Shown piece by piece: positions 10,407-23,176 of a DNA stretch of 64,000 nucleotides. The stretch is from assembly GCA_022828595.1 (NCBI GenBank), contig JAKGHH010000002.1, positions 73,070,383 through 73,134,382 on the forward strand. Reading direction: 5' to 3'. Source of the DNA: Nelumbo lutea. Its lineage: Eukaryota > Streptophyta > Magnoliopsida > Proteales > Nelumbonaceae. The stretch's first letter is position 1; every line of letters starts with the position of its first letter. The position numbers and the translations under genes were made by a program. The notes below the pieces were generated by a model. That model saw only the letters and a program-made list of their open reading frames with translations. It was not told the DNA's origin and did not search any database.

Positions 10407-13275
10407 CTGCAATCAGTTGATAAATTAGAACAAAGAAAAGAACTTTACAGTTTACACAATAAAGTAGACTTAATGGTATTGTAGAAAGCCATAACCAACT
10501 ATAATGTTTTTACATTGTAGCCATCGAGCATCTGGTAGTTACCAAAAAAAATCATTGGCATAGATAAAACATGCAAAGGAGCTAATAGAGTCAGCATAAT
10601 TTCCTAGCCATGAGGTTAAAAATACTAAAAAAATGTCAAAGTAGAAATTGCCAATAAACAGAAGAAACACATAAAGAAAGCCTTGATAGATGATCTATAC
10701 TTCCTTAAAACAAACCCACCAGTGAAATGAGTTTGTTATTGTCATTTAAGCCCTGCTCCAAAGTATCTGGTGGCCAAACAAAGTTCACTCTACTCTATTT
10801 AGGAAATGATTTTTTATTGAAGGCACAAATCTTAAAAACACTTTTTGGCACTGTCTAGTAGGGCCGAAGTTTGCTGGGTCAACAACAGTGCATTTGTCAC
10901 CTTGTAGCAGTGAGGCTCAAGATTTTAAGAATGTCAAATATTGCTATGGCATGGAACATGGAAAAGGAATTCATGCCCCAGGACAAGATCTGCCATAAAA
11001 CATGATATAATTTAAGTAAAATTTAATTTTGACTTTTTAATAACTTCTTCAATTTACATTCATCTTTTTTATGGATTATTGCAAAGGATTCTTCAATGAC
11101 ATCTTTTCTAGATCCGATTGTTGTATTGTTTCTTTTTTTCCTTTTCTAATTGGTAAAAAAATCAATAGAATTTTGTTCAAGAAAGAAATAGAAGAAAAAA
11201 ATAAAATATACAAGAATGTGCAAAACAAGGAAACAACCCCCACACTGAACACACCTGCGTCCAAACACATCCATGGGCTAGTCTGGATTCAATTCTTACC
11301 TCTCCCGCCTCCTTACTCCTCAAACTAATAAATCAGCTAAATCACTGGCTGATCTTCAGACCAATTAGAACATCTTCACTCCAGAAGCTAAAGGTCTAAA
11401 CTACCTTTTGGACAGGGAAGAAGCAAGAATATTGCTTCAGGAAATCCCCTTAGCTACATTGGCTTCTGGAGAGATATCTGCACTCATAAAAGGTTGCTTG
11501 GTTTTGAAAAGGTAATGAGGTTTCTTTCTTTTTGATTGATAACATGTACTTAATTGATATAAAGAATGAGATTTCTATAATGATGACAAGAGCCTTCCAT
11601 CTTGGGCTGGCTGCTGCCACCTCACCTTTCTTTTTCTATTTACTATAAAATTGTTTTTATGTTACATATTCCCCACACATCCCCAATATAAATGTCCTCA
11701 ATTGATCACTTGTTTTACCATTGCACCAGACAGCCCATTGGCTGATCTATGGATCCAGTTGACATTGATAACTATATGATATCCCTTTTCAACACTTTTA
11801 TTTCCTCATAATGTTTCTACATTGCCATGGGACTGGACTGCCATTTTTGAGCCAACTCATCACTACTTTTGAATCCCCTTCCATTACCGGATTTCTATAA
11901 TGAAAGATTTTGCAGTCTCAATCCTTATATTGCTCCTATTGCCTCTGCCTTCATGGAGGTTCTATGAAATTATGAATATGAGGAATGGCTTGATGTTTTC
12001 TACATGGATAAATGCTACATTTTGTTCAAGAGGCCATGATTGCACCATGATATGGTTTACCATTCAAAGAAGAGATTATAGGATCTGTTAAGACAGGAAG
12101 AAGTTAACCTTGCCTCTACATGAAGAAGCTTAGGACATCTCTAAGGAAGCACCTGAGGTCATTGAAAAGGATACATATATGATGCCACAAAACATGATAC
12201 CAGAAGATTTTTGACCAATCAAAACCCTCCTGTGAATTTTGGTCAATACCACCTGATTGATCACCACTTTTGTGATAACATTGATTGGTTCTAAGTTTTT
12301 CCAATAATCATGTCTTTCCAGTGTCATAGTCAAGCTCCACTGAAAATATTTGGACATCATGTATGTGATGTAAATGAAGGGTAAGACCGGTATCATTGTC
12401 AATATCCATTCATTGCTCATTAATGTTGTGTTGAGCTACTGTTCAACACAGGAGTCGACTTTGAGGGCGACTCAGTCTCCTAGTGAGAAGAGGAAGGAGA
12501 TAAGAAATAGTGTGAGAATTCTCATGTGATTTCCCATTGCTCTGCTGCTACTTATGGGCTTTACATGTGAGGTCATGTGCCATGTGCAGTTAGTTATTCC
12601 AGATGCCTGACATGGCTTCCTGTGGTAAACATATTGAATGAGTGGTTTTGATGGTAAGGTCGAGCGCGAGGGACCAAGATCATCCCTGGGCAGGTTTGGG
12701 CTCGAATCTGGAGCATACACAGCAAGTGGAATGGGTTGTGTTCTATCATATTGTTTTTTAATCAATCTAGACATTACTAAATTTTAAGTTATAGCATTCT
12801 ATGTACCTAAGTGGCCTAGGTATAGAGATGGAGATAAAAGTGGATACTAGAAACATGGATATGACTCTGAATTTCCTAAGATCCAAGACAAGGATATAGA
12901 TCTAGGTGTCCTATTTAATATCCAAACATTTGTATTTTACAGGGTTTATTCTAACATATTTTATAGTACAATTTATTAACACACACCATTTTATATATTT
13001 TAGAAATGTTAATGCTATGAGTATCTACCATAGAAGTTTGAATGCAATACCCGGTGTTGTATTGGGTTCCTATTATGTTTGAAATGAGTACTGTAAGCAT
13101 CTATAGTTATCCAGGTATTCTAGCTACAAACTAGTGAGATTTGAGGACAAGTTTCTGATAATTGAGAACACAAACTCATGATAAAAAACCAGTGACAACA
13201 CTGTTGATAGTTAATACAATAACAGTTGTAGAAATATCCTTGATATGCTTTCCTATGGAAAATGTAACCACCAAC
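10407..13275 (-). other. NAPRT intron 6, no gene seen
   Basis: This 2.9-kb AT-rich intron lies between exons 6 and 7. I see no transposon ORF, LTR or clear terminal inverted repeats in it. The short open frames here (for example 11071-11328 and 12472-12774) have no recognisable protein content. Confidence 0.7.
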
Positions 13276-13351
13276 CATGAATGAGCTAACAAAGGCATGA
13301 GAATGTGTTCCACGAAGTGGAATCCCAAATAACTGCCCAGCTGCAACATTG
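13276..13351 (-). CDS. NAPRT: NAPRT exon 6 (active-site loop)
   Basis: This 76-bp exon completes a split Ser codon (AG from exon 5 plus C) and encodes NVAAGQLFGIPLRGTHSHAF then VSSFM. The GTHSHAF stretch holds the conserved histidine region which, in the NAPRT family, includes the active-site histidine phosphorylated by ATP. The acceptor is TTGACAG and the donor GTTGGT. There is no lesion in this exon. Confidence 0.9.
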
Positions 13352-13933
13352 CTGTCAATACAGGAAGCAAACTCATACATGAGAGACATGTAAAGTTACT
13401 CGAATTAACCAGAAAAGCAATTGTAGAAAGACAAGGATGAAAGAAGCATAGTCAAGTGATCCTTAAAACAATTGCTAGAGAAAGAACAAACAAATCCCAA
13501 TTTATTTCTCAATTTCATAATGAAGTTGACTTATGTGGAGTAGGATCAGAAATACCAACCACCCACAGAAGATGGAGGCTTAAAAGATAAAATATAGATA
13601 CTTAGATACTTAAATATTCTGAAGAAAAATTAAATAGAGATAAAAAGATTCTTTGGCACCTAGGAATAGAAAAAATATGGGATCCATACATACTAAATGT
13701 TCTAACAATTTAAGCAAACAAAAAATGCTAGAAATATCAGAAAAGAATCCATAGGGTGTTAAATCCAAAATATCTCCAATACAGACACATTTTACACATG
13801 GAAGAGGCCATGCAACACCGATCATGTAGATTTTAAATCTATCCAAGAATCTCATTTTTCCATTTAACTTGCAGCAAGTGACTGCCAATACCGTAGCTAC
13901 TCCATAAATTTTTTCCTCTCAATCTAACAGGTA

Positions 13934-14663
13934 TAGTGTTTTAAAAGCGAACGACGCAAAAAAGGTGCAAGGGCTATTTTGCGCCTGAGGCACAAGGCGA
14001 GGCGCACGCCTTTTTGAGGCAAGGCACACAATTAAAAAAAATCTAAAAAAAGCTAAAAAATAAAAAAATTCAAAAAAAGCAAAAAAATTATAAAACATAA
14101 TATTAATAAAAATATAAGCTTAAATTTTAAAACAAATGTTTTAAAAAACCTATTATCTAAAATTAAAATATATAAACATAATATGTGTAAAGCATATTCA
14201 AATGAGAATTGAAAAAATGAAATCAAACATATAAAACCCACAATCTCCTTTTTTCGCAATTACATCAAGTAGCTAATGTGACATATTACATTCCCAATTC
14301 TACGAGCTGCCTTTGTGCCACGCCCTTGAGGCTATCCCAAACAAGTCCATGTTAGGGTCTTAAATTCTTAGTTTTCACACAAAAAAATAATAATTTTATA
14401 GTTTTACTTGCTTTTAAGAAGATATTTTATTATGATGAATGAATGGACAACATTACCAAATAGGGGATTCTTGAAGCTCTAGATGGGCGTGGCACGGGGG
14501 TCCAGGGGCGGAGCCCCCGGCCCAGCGGCCAGACTAAAAAAAAATGGAAAAAGCGGAAAATTTTCAAAAGGCGCTTTGAATGGGCTACGCCTAGGCCCTG
14601 GGCGAGGCGCCTATCCTAAAATGCGCCTCACCTGTGTGCCTAGGTGCGCCTTTTAAATCACCA
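13934..14663. mobile_element. hAT-type MITE with perfect 8-bp target duplication
   Basis: This 730-bp element is flanked by aacaggta on both sides (13926-13933 and 14664-14671), an exact 8-base duplication typical of hAT transposons. Its ends are imperfect inverted repeats: TAGTGTTTTAAAAGCG on the left, and on the right the reverse complement of TGGTGATTTAAAAGGCG. Next to each end lie GC-rich arms full of GGCGCC, GCGCCT and CGCCTAGGC motifs, which would fold back on each other. The centre is AT-rich and encodes no transposase. Confidence 0.88.
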
Positions 14664-14711
14664 AACAGGTATGCACACATCAAACAACATTCTAGATGCA
14701 CCTCTCCACTT

Positions 14712-14973
14712 TGTTTGCTGGAACACAGTAGCCTAAGAAGAAGAAGAGAAGAAAAAGAGGAGAAAGTTTAAGAATGACGGCTACAAACCTTTCAGCCAAC
14801 CCTATTATCTTATATATATGTTTATTACATAGTGTTACATGAATGGACTAGAATGCCCCTGATTAGTGATGGGACACCTAGACAAATAAAACATTAAACA
14901 ATTTTAGGCCCAATAACTAATGACTTAAGACCCAACAGTGACAAACATATACATTAAATCATCCAAACCAACA
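14712..14973 (-). repeat. 3' LTR of element D
   Basis: On the minus strand the LTR runs from TGTTGGTTTGG (after the polypurine tract CTTGAGGGGCAG) to CCAGCAAACA. It contains a TATA-like atatatataag region. It repeats 19872-20132. Confidence 0.92.
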
Positions 14974-14985
14974 CTGCCCCTCAAG

Positions 14986-17900
14986 CTAAGCATGGATGTC
15001 AGTCATGTTTAGCTTGCCAAGTAAGTCCAAGAATTTCGTTGAAGCTAAGCCTTTTGTTAGCACATCTGCAATCTGCATCTCGAAAGGAGTATAAGGAATG
15101 CAGAGTTCCCCTGTGACTATTCTTTCTCTAACGAAGTGTTGGTCAATCTCAATATGTTTCGTCCTATCATGTTGCACTGGGTTATTTGCAATGTTGATGA
15201 CAGCCTTGATGTCACAATACAACCTAAGAGGACACTCGATCTTTATCCCGAGCTCACTAAGAAGGGTTCTAAGCCATAAAAGTTCAGCAATACCATGAGC
15301 CACAGCTCGATATTCAACCTCTGCACTTGATCTAGCAACCACATTCTACTTTTTACTCCGCCATGTAACCAGATTCCCTCCAACAAACGTGCAATACCCA
15401 GAAGTTGACTTCCTGTCCCCAACAGAACCGACCCAATTTGCATCAGTATACGCTTCAATTTCAATTTTTTTGTGTTTTTTGAACATAATTCCTTTTCCTG
15501 GGCAAGTCTTCAAGTACCTAAGAATCCTTTTCACTGCTCTCATATGAGGGATCTTTGGAGATTGCATGAACTGGCTAACCACATGTACAGCATAAGCAAT
15601 ATCTAGTCGAGTGAGAGACAGATATATCAACTTCCTTACCATGTTTTGGTATCTCTCTTTATCAAGGTAGTCCCCTCCTACTGATTCCTGTAGACCATGG
15701 TTCTGTTCTATTGAAGTATCTGCTGGCCTACACCCAATCATACCTGTCTTTTCTAGGAGGTCAAGGACATACTTCCGCTGACATATATAGATGCCCTCTT
15801 TTGACCTAGCAACTTCAATCCCAAGGAAATATCTCAGATGGCCCAAGTCTTTGATCTCAAACTCAGAAGCCAAGAACTCCTTTAATCTTTTTATCTCTTC
15901 CAGATCATCCCCAATAATCACCATATCATCCACATAGACAACGAGTGTTGTAAGTTTGCTATTTAGTTTCCATATGAACAAGGTATGATCTGCCCCTGTT
16001 TGAGTGTACCCCACTTTCTTCATGACCCCACAAAGCTTCTCAAACCAAGCCCGAGGATATTGCTTAAGACCATATAATGCATTCCTCAGTTTACACACTT
16101 TCCTATCAAAAACATAACTTGGTGGAGGATCCATGAATACCTCTTCATGTAGATCGCAATTTCGGAAAGCATTCTTCACATCCAGCTGATGTAGATCCCA
16201 TGAAAAGTTTGCAACTAATGACAATAAAACCCGGATTGTGTTGAGCTTCGCTACTGGAGCAAAGGTTTCTTTGTAGTCAATCCCTTCCTTTCGAGTAAAC
16301 CCCTTTGCCACAAGTCTAGCCTTGTACCTTTCAATGGACCTGTCCTCCCTATGCATTACAGTGAACACCCACTTGCATCCAACAGTGCTCTTCCCTTCTG
16401 GTAGATCCACTAATTCCCAAGTCCTTGCTTTCATTAAGGCTTTCATTTCTTCATTCATAGCCTCTTTCCATCTTGGGTCAGATACTACCTCTGAGTACCT
16501 TGTAGGGACATGCACGGAGGAGAGAGCAGACACAAAGGAATAATAACGAGGAGATAAACATGAGTAAGAAATAAAATCAGCAATGGGGTGTCGAATAATA
16601 CAAGAACAGGTAGACTTACGAAGAGCAATAGGAAGATCCAAATCATAAGTATGTGTGATAAGATTACCTGGAGTTGCTGAGACAGGTTGATCCGAGTTCG
16701 ATTGGTTGCTGCCATGAGTTAGAGGGCCCTTTTTCCTTCTGTTGTAGGTGATTCTTATATCTTTTTGTTGCCTACTGGAGTCCTCAGGAACATCTGCAGC
16801 ATCAAGAGTGGTAACAGGCACAATGGGAGCCACACTAGGTTCACCCGGAATGTTACAACTAGGAGGATCAAGAGGAGAAGATGGAAGGCCCGAGGCAAAA
16901 AGAGGCACAAAAAAGGAGGGGGAAGAAGAATCATCACCCACCCCACTAGTCTCCCCCTGAAGAGGATTCTGCGAATAATGAAAATAGGATTGAGACTCAA
17001 AAAATACCACATCTTTTGTGACATATTTCTTCTTGGTGACTGGATCATAACACTTGTAACCCTTCTGTGTAGGAGGGTACCCTAAAAAGATTCCTTTCGT
17101 AGCCCTAGGGTCCAGCTTGGTCTTCTTTGGATCCTTTACATGTATAAAACATACACAACCAAAGACTCTAGGTGGAAGAGGAAAGTCTGGAAGATTAGGA
17201 CAAAGGACAGAGAAAGGAGTTTTCATACCCAACACCTTGGGTGGCATCCGATTTATCGGATATGATGCAGTAAGGACTGCTTGAGACCAGTAGTGCTTGG
17301 GAACCTTGTTCTGAAATAGTAAGGCTCGAGCTGTCTCCAATAGGTGTCTATTATTGCGCTCAGCAACCCCATTCTGTTGAGGGGTACTAGCACAAGATGA
17401 CTGATGGTGCATGCCAGCATCCTCCATGAACAAGTTCAAGGATCTTTCAAAATATTCAGCAGCATTGTCTGACTAGAATTGCTTAATCTTCTTGTCAAAT
17501 TGTGTTTCAATCATTTTACAAAATGCCATGGTTATCCGTGGCACTTCATCATGTCCTTTTAACAACTAGATCCATGTGCATCATGAGTAGTGATCAATAA
17601 AACTAATAAAGTAATGAAGGCCATCAACAAAAACAAGAGGTGAAGGGCCCCAAACATCAGAATGAACCAAATCAAAAGGAACTTGAATTTCATTACTAGA
17701 AACTATATAAACAGTTCTACATTGTTTTGACAACTGACACACTTCACAAACTAAACTTTTACTTGAAATATCCTTAAATAATTCAAGAAACAACCCTTCT
17801 AATGATGAAAAAGGTAAATGACCTAGCCTAGCATGCCAAAAATGTAACCTAGCTATTGACCCCACATTATTCTGACAACTAGCAAACTGATGTCTGCATC

Positions 17901-18410
17901 AGAATAGTAGAGACCTCCATACTCATGACTGCTCCCAATCATTCTCTTCGTCAATCTGCTCTGAAAGACACAATGAGTAGAAAAAAAGGTTATGCTACAG
18001 TTCAAATTCTTGGTAAGCTTTGAAATAGATAAAAGATTGGAAGTAAGATTGGGAACATGCAGAATAGATTTAAGAGAGAGGTCCTTGCTTAGGTCAACCA
18101 CCCCTTTCCCAAAGATGGTGGAGAGAGAACCGTCAGCAACTCTCATCTTATCTTGACCAGACAATAAGTGATAGGAAGAAAATAAAGAGGACATATGTGT
18201 CATGTGGTTAGTTGCACCGGAATCAATAATCCAAGAAGTAGGGTCAATAGAACTAGTTGCACTAAAAGCAGAGACAATACCTGATCTGGCAAGAGAGGTG
18301 GAAGCAAGAGAGTTAGTCCTTAGACGGGTTAAAGCCTGGCTAAGGACCTCTACCTCATCAGCAGTGAAACCCAAGGACCCGGATACAGGGGAATCAACAG
18401 TCAGTCCCAT
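14986..18410 (-). pseudogene. Copia pol, element D
   Basis: Protease shows SWIIDSGATNHMTHMSSLF near 18200-18240. Integrase shows LHFWHARLGHLPFSSLEG, CEVCQLSKQC and HSDVWGPSPL, with stops near 17477 and 17870. A long frame (15346-17439) then covers the integrase core end (STPQQNGVAERNN), linker, RT with QLDVKNAF and an intact YVDDMVI box, and most of RNase H (YTDANWVGSVGDRKSTSGYC). A TAG at about 15343 in WRSKK-NVVARSSAE splits off the RNase H end (14986-15342). This is the best preserved RT in the window after that of E, but the ORF is not continuous. Confidence 0.88.
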
Positions 18411-18437
18411 GGGAGAAGAAGCAACTGTTGATGTGTT

Positions 18438-19385
18438 CTATGTGCTATCACCACTGTGACTAGTAACAAGGTTCCCACTTGTTGCTTGACCCTTCTGGTG
18501 CTTCTTGTCTTTCCTCAAGGCAGCAGGTTTTAGATGATAATAAAGAACCCAACACTTCTCTTTTGCATGCCTTTCACCTCCACAATGAGTGCACTTAAGA
18601 TGCCTCTTGTCTGAATACTTGTTCCCCTTTTGATTTGAAGAAATCAGGGCTGAATGTTCAACAGGTTGTTCAGCTGGCTGTATTTGAGTGTCAACTTGCA
18701 TCTCTTTCCTCCTGACCTCTTCATTCCTTACTAGATAATAAACATGATGTAAATCTGGCATTTCATCCCTTCCCAAAATTTGAGACCTTATGCTCTCATA
18801 CATTGGGTCTAAACCAGCCAAGAACTTAAAGGCTCTACCCTCTTCAATTTGTTTATCATGCCTCTCCTTGTCTCTAGCATTCTCCCAATCAAGAATAAGG
18901 TGGTAATCAAGCTCTTGCCACAGTCCTTCTAGGGTTGCAAAATACGTTGCAACTGTCATATCTCCTTGTCTCAAGGTAGTAATGTCTTGGTTTAGCCTAT
19001 AAATTTTGGCATTGTTCTTTCTCTGTCCATAGGTTTTAGACACTTTCTCCCAAATCTTAGCAGCAGTGGAAATGTGTTAAACAGTCCTATCTACTCTTGG
19101 AGTCATTGAAGCAAGCAGTCGGGACATAACAGTAGCATTCTCCTTACGCCAAACTGCGTACTCCACACTACCCACTTCAGGTTCCTTCTTCTACCCATCT
19201 AAATAACCCGTAAGTTCCCGGGAAGTAATGAAGAGCATGGCAGAAACAAACCATTCTCTGAAATTGTATTCATCCAACAACACACTGGTGATCTGCAAGC
19301 TGTGCAGATTTGGATTCTCCAAATTAGGAGACCTCCCACCATATCTATTATCCCTAGAAGACACTTCCCCAAATAATGAAGACAT
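18438..19385 (-). pseudogene. Copia gag, element D
   Basis: It begins MSSLFGEVSSRDNRYGG at 19385 and carries the capsid fold segments LDEYNFREWFVSAMLF, KIYRLNQDITTLRQGDM and FKFLAGLDPMYESIRSQ. A CCHC zinc knuckle (CTHCGGERHAKEKC, 18552-18593) is intact. Stops near 19192 (after GYLDG) and 19078 interrupt it. Confidence 0.85.
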
Positions 19386-19859
19386 CTCCTCCCTCTTACA
19401 CTGATCACGATTGCAAACTCAGTACAAAGAATACTGTTCCAGACTTACCGAAGTTGTTACAGTCCTGAGAACACGTAACAGATCTGAAACCAAGAGCAAC
19501 CCACCGCTGCACAGTGCTGACTTCTGTTGGGCTTTGACTTCTGCTGTCGTAGACTGTAGTCACCCCTACGACCAGTACTAGGACTGCCGAAATCAGTCCT
19601 CCACCTAGATCTGTTCCACACAAATCTCTCTTAGTAGCCGAATGGCTACTACCTGCTGTAAGGAGTCTAGTAGGGCATCAGCTTCTGGGACACACTCCCC
19701 TTGGGCCCTACAACCAAGGGAAACCCGAGGTACAGATCTTGCTGTGTTCTACGGTCAACCCTAGGGTTTCTTCACAGCGACCAAGATAGGGAAGGAAAAA
19801 GAAGGAATAGATAAGAGTAGAAAAGGTGGTGGCGGTTGTAACCAGGAGATGGATTAATG

Positions 19860-19871
19860 CTCTGATACCAT
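19860..19871 (-). other. Primer-binding site of element D
   Basis: The minus strand reads TGGTATCAGAGC immediately downstream of the 5' LTR, complementary to initiator tRNA-Met. Confidence 0.88.
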
Positions 19872-20132
19872 GTTTGCTGGAGCACAATAGCCGAAGAAGA
19901 AGAAGAGAAGAAGAAGAGGAGAAAGTTTAAGAATGGCGGCTACAAACCTTTCAGCCGACCCTACTATCTTATATATATGTTTATTACATAGTGTTACATG
20001 AATGGACTAGAATGCCCCTAATTAGTGATGGGACACCTAGACAAATAAAACATTAAACAAGTTTAGGCCCAATAACTAATGACTTAAGACCCAGCAGTGA
20101 CAAACATATACATTAAATCAGCTGAACCAACA
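19872..20132 (-). repeat. 5' LTR of element D
   Basis: This LTR pairs with 14712-14973 and starts TGTTGGTT on the minus strand. The duplicated target cactt follows at 20133-20137. Confidence 0.93.
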
Positions 20133-20154
20133 CACTTCATCCACCAGAACTGAA

Positions 20155-20625
20155 TTATTGAGCCAAATGAAGTCATTCAAAGGAACCTAGTAGCTCCAAT
20201 AGGTGACAAAATGAGAGAAGGTAGACTAAGATGATTTGGTCACATGCATAGAAGACATTTGACAGCACCATAAGAAGAAGTGATTTGTTGTAAGTTGAAC
20301 GGGCTAGAAGGGGTAGGGGTAGTCCAAAAAGGACAAGGGTCAAAATAGTACAGACTGGATGATGAATGCATTATTTACTTGGTCCACGACCCAGTAACCT
20401 GATTGGTTGAACAACTGAGCCATTTGACTTGACATGGTTAGCAGGTCAAGGTTAGACATTATTTTTTTTTTTGTTTTTTTATTTAAGCCATTTCCATCAT
20501 TAGTAACAATGTTTCTCATCATCACACTTTATTTATATATAATATTATGTATTCGTCAACATATAGTCAACCCCATATGGTTGGGATAAGGCTTGGATGT
20601 TGATGATGATGACGATGAATATATT
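20155..20625 (+). mobile_element. RTE-like LINE 3' fragment, interrupted
   Basis: The plus strand encodes, with breaks, the C-terminal end of a LINE polyprotein (segments like VIQRNLVAPIGDKMREGRLR then FGHMHRR, 20165-20260). The family's 3' terminus (ccatatggttgggataaggc followed by a tga/gat-rich tail) follows at 20568-20615. About 200 bases of unrelated AT-rich sequence (20350-20545) separate the two parts. The same 3' end occurs at 40570-41350 and 62150-62427. Confidence 0.7.
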
Positions 20626-21520
20626 AGAGACATACCCAATTTTCTGTAATTTTTCTGAAATTCTATCTATTTTTTTATATTCTATTATTTGATTTATGAT
20701 AACATTGGTTGACCCAGTTAACCTGGATGGTTGAATTTCTGACCACCACCTAGAAGGAAAAGTGGTTCCATTGCGGATCATTTTTTAAAACATTGGATCA
20801 CTTTAAGGTATCTATCAAAAACCCGTGATATTTGTATGCTATATTCCTACATAAGGGCATTCAATGACTCCATTAACAATAAGTCAATGACAGGGTAGAA
20901 ATTGTGATATTTCATCTTGACCATGGGACTGTTTAGACATTGATCTCTTCTTGGAAACAAGTACAAGAAATAATAAAGCTTGAAGAAAAGCTAACCCAAT
21001 TGAGAACCCAAGTTGTATGCTTAGCAGAACCCTTTCTATGAAGGAAAAAAAAAAAGAAGAATCCAATTCAGATTTAATTTTTTACATATAAGAATTTATT
21101 AACATAATGAGAAAAGGGAGATACAAATGCACAACAAAGTGCTTAAACCCTCCTCAAACAAGAAGAAACTGAAAACTGGCCCTTTTGCCACTCTATCTGT
21201 CTTATATGACCACCTGAAAAATGACCATAGTACATCATATACTTCCCTAGGGTTTAGGCCCCCAACATGATAAGTTAGCTTTAATCAATACATCATATAT
21301 CTATAGAATATAAGAAATTACTTTGCTATTTCTGAAAAATCTCAAATCCAGTCTTAGACTAACACCCTATTAGTAAATTGAACATTACTTTCCCGAATAA
21401 CATTAAATCCACAAGATCTTGGAGCTTTTAGATATAGGCAACCGAAAGATCTTTCCAACAACACCAAAATCAAAAAAAGAAAAAAAGAAAAACTAAAATT
21501 CAAGCCACAGTGAAAGTGGT

Positions 21521-21864
21521 AGAAGAAAAACAGCCTTTTGAGAAGAAAGGACTGTTTAGAAAGTTGCAAAAATTCAAAAGAAAGCAGCAGAAATCAGAGT
21601 TCAAGAGGAGAGAAGAAGAAGAAGATGGCGGAAACTTGGGTTCAGAGAGAGAGATTTTCGAACATAATCTCTTCTCTTACTCCCTTAATTCTATTTCATT
21701 AAATTAAACTTTGGTAATTTACAGAAAAGCCCCTAGTTGGGTAGAAAATTAAAAAGACATAACATAAGAAATAATAAGCGCAGATTAAGGCTCATTACAG
21801 CAAAGAACATAAAAGATAAAAAATGATAAACAGCCTATGGGCCATTAGGCCCATCTTCTCTACA
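21521..21864 (-). repeat. 3' LTR of element F
   Basis: The LTR starts TGTAGAGAAGATGGGCC on the minus strand after the polypurine tract (TTGAGGGGGAGTG, 21865-21875) and ends CTGTTTTTCTTCT. It pairs with 31815-32160 at several percent divergence. Confidence 0.9.
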
Positions 21865-22034
21865 CTCCCCCTCAAGCTGAGCATAGATGTCAATCATGCC
21901 AAGCTTGTCATTATCATGCTGAAGTTTAGCCTTGGGAATGCCCTTGGTAAGGAAATCAGCTAACTGTCCTTCAGAGGTGATGAAAGGTAGACACACTTCT
22001 CCAGAAGCCACTCTTTCTCAAATGAAGTGTCTAT

Positions 22035-22401
22035 TGTAGAGAACACTGATGTGGGCCCCACAGCTACGGTCCCACTGTGTTCGTAGGGCAAAAGGTGTTC
22101 TAGTCTGCCTAGGGTAAGTTATTGGTCATTTAGTTGTTTCAATTATTTTTTATTTCAGTCTTATTTTTGCTCTATTTGTTATGTAAAGACTAAGGGCAGA
22201 TCTGTCCTTTCCATGTAATGAGCATAACCTATAAATATTAATTAAAGTGGCGGCAGCAGAACACTTAAGCTTCTGCTCCTCCTTTCAACTCTTGTGTTCT
22301 ACTGCTTCTCCTCCCTCTTCCTCTTCTTTCCTCTTACCTTCTTATTTTCGATCCCGAAATCCATTAGGGTTCAAGACTGATAACAGTCCTGAACTTCTAC
22401 T
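22035..22401 (+). repeat. 5' LTR of element E
   Basis: It begins TGTAGAGAACACTGATGTGG and ends CTACT, followed by the primer site. The TATA-like cctataaatattaa lies at about 22229-22242. Confidence 0.9.
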
Positions 22402-22413
22402 TGGTATCAGAGC
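22402..22413 (+). other. Primer-binding site of element E
   Basis: TGGTATCAGAGC follows the LTR directly and matches the complement of the initiator tRNA-Met 3' end. Confidence 0.88.
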
Positions 22414-23176
22414 TAGGGTTTCTCATGTGAGTCTAGTCCAGCCGACCAAATGAGAACCATCTAAGGCTGAAAGCTGAGAAAGCAGAGTTCGTTGACTGGT
22501 TCTTGGAGATCTCCAGAGGATTAGCAGCTGTTTGAAGAAGTCCCACAGTTGTAGCGAGTTGGTGATCAGGAAGAATCAGAGAAGGCTAGGGTTCGGGTAA
22601 CCTTGGTAGGCAGCGAACTGCATCCTATTGTAAGTCTTTTATTTTCTGAGATAAGTAATATTAGAGAAGATATGTTGGACCTATCCAGCAAGGGTGGCCG
22701 AACCACTCAAGGGTTTTGTCTCTCTATTCTCTAGGGTTTTGTCTTATCCCTGCAGCAAACCCTAGTATTGGACTGAACCTTGTGATCTTATCCCTGCGGC
22801 AAACCCTAATAGTTCTCCTCAACATTGATCAGTTTTAGGGTTTCATATTAACCCTAATACAAACCTTATCCGTACGGTACTGTCTGGATTGTACGGCTTT
22901 TAGGACTGATTAAAACCTCAAATTGGCTTCAGCATATTAGATTGTTCTTCAAACTATTTTTCAGTTTTCTTTTGGGGTATTGAACTCTTCTAAGGGGGTG
23001 AAAACAGTTCGGACTGTGGCTGTTGTGTGTGGTTACTGATTTCAGATCAGTTTATACCTGTTTCATGTACATCTACTGTGAGTACAGATTGGTTCTATAC
23101 TAATTTTGTGATTGTGGTTGATAGTCCAAGTGTTGGTTTTGACTGTAGTAACCCTATTTTTGAGACTTCTGACCGA

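Larger units (their letters stand above)
14712..20132 (-). mobile_element. Ty1/copia retrotransposon D, full length
   Basis: This is a full-structure copia element within NAPRT intron 5, lying in the direction of the gene. It has 261-262 bp LTRs, a perfect 5-bp target duplication (cactt at 14707-14711 and 20133-20137) and canonical TG...CA LTR ends. The primer site is TGGTATCAGAGC and the polypurine tract lies at 14974-14987. The LTRs differ at about 13 of 261 positions, about 5 percent. The coding region keeps a 697-codon open stretch but carries several stops. Confidence 0.95.

Noticed and set aside
12640..12730. tRNA-like B-box (gggctcgaatc) suggesting a SINE or tRNA
   Set aside because: No matching A-box, no cloverleaf I could draw, and no poly(A) tail or target duplication.
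13120..13389. Single-exon reading of the 89-codon frame around NAPRT exon 6
   Set aside because: Only 13276-13351 matches NAPRT; both sides are intron bounded by GT and AG.
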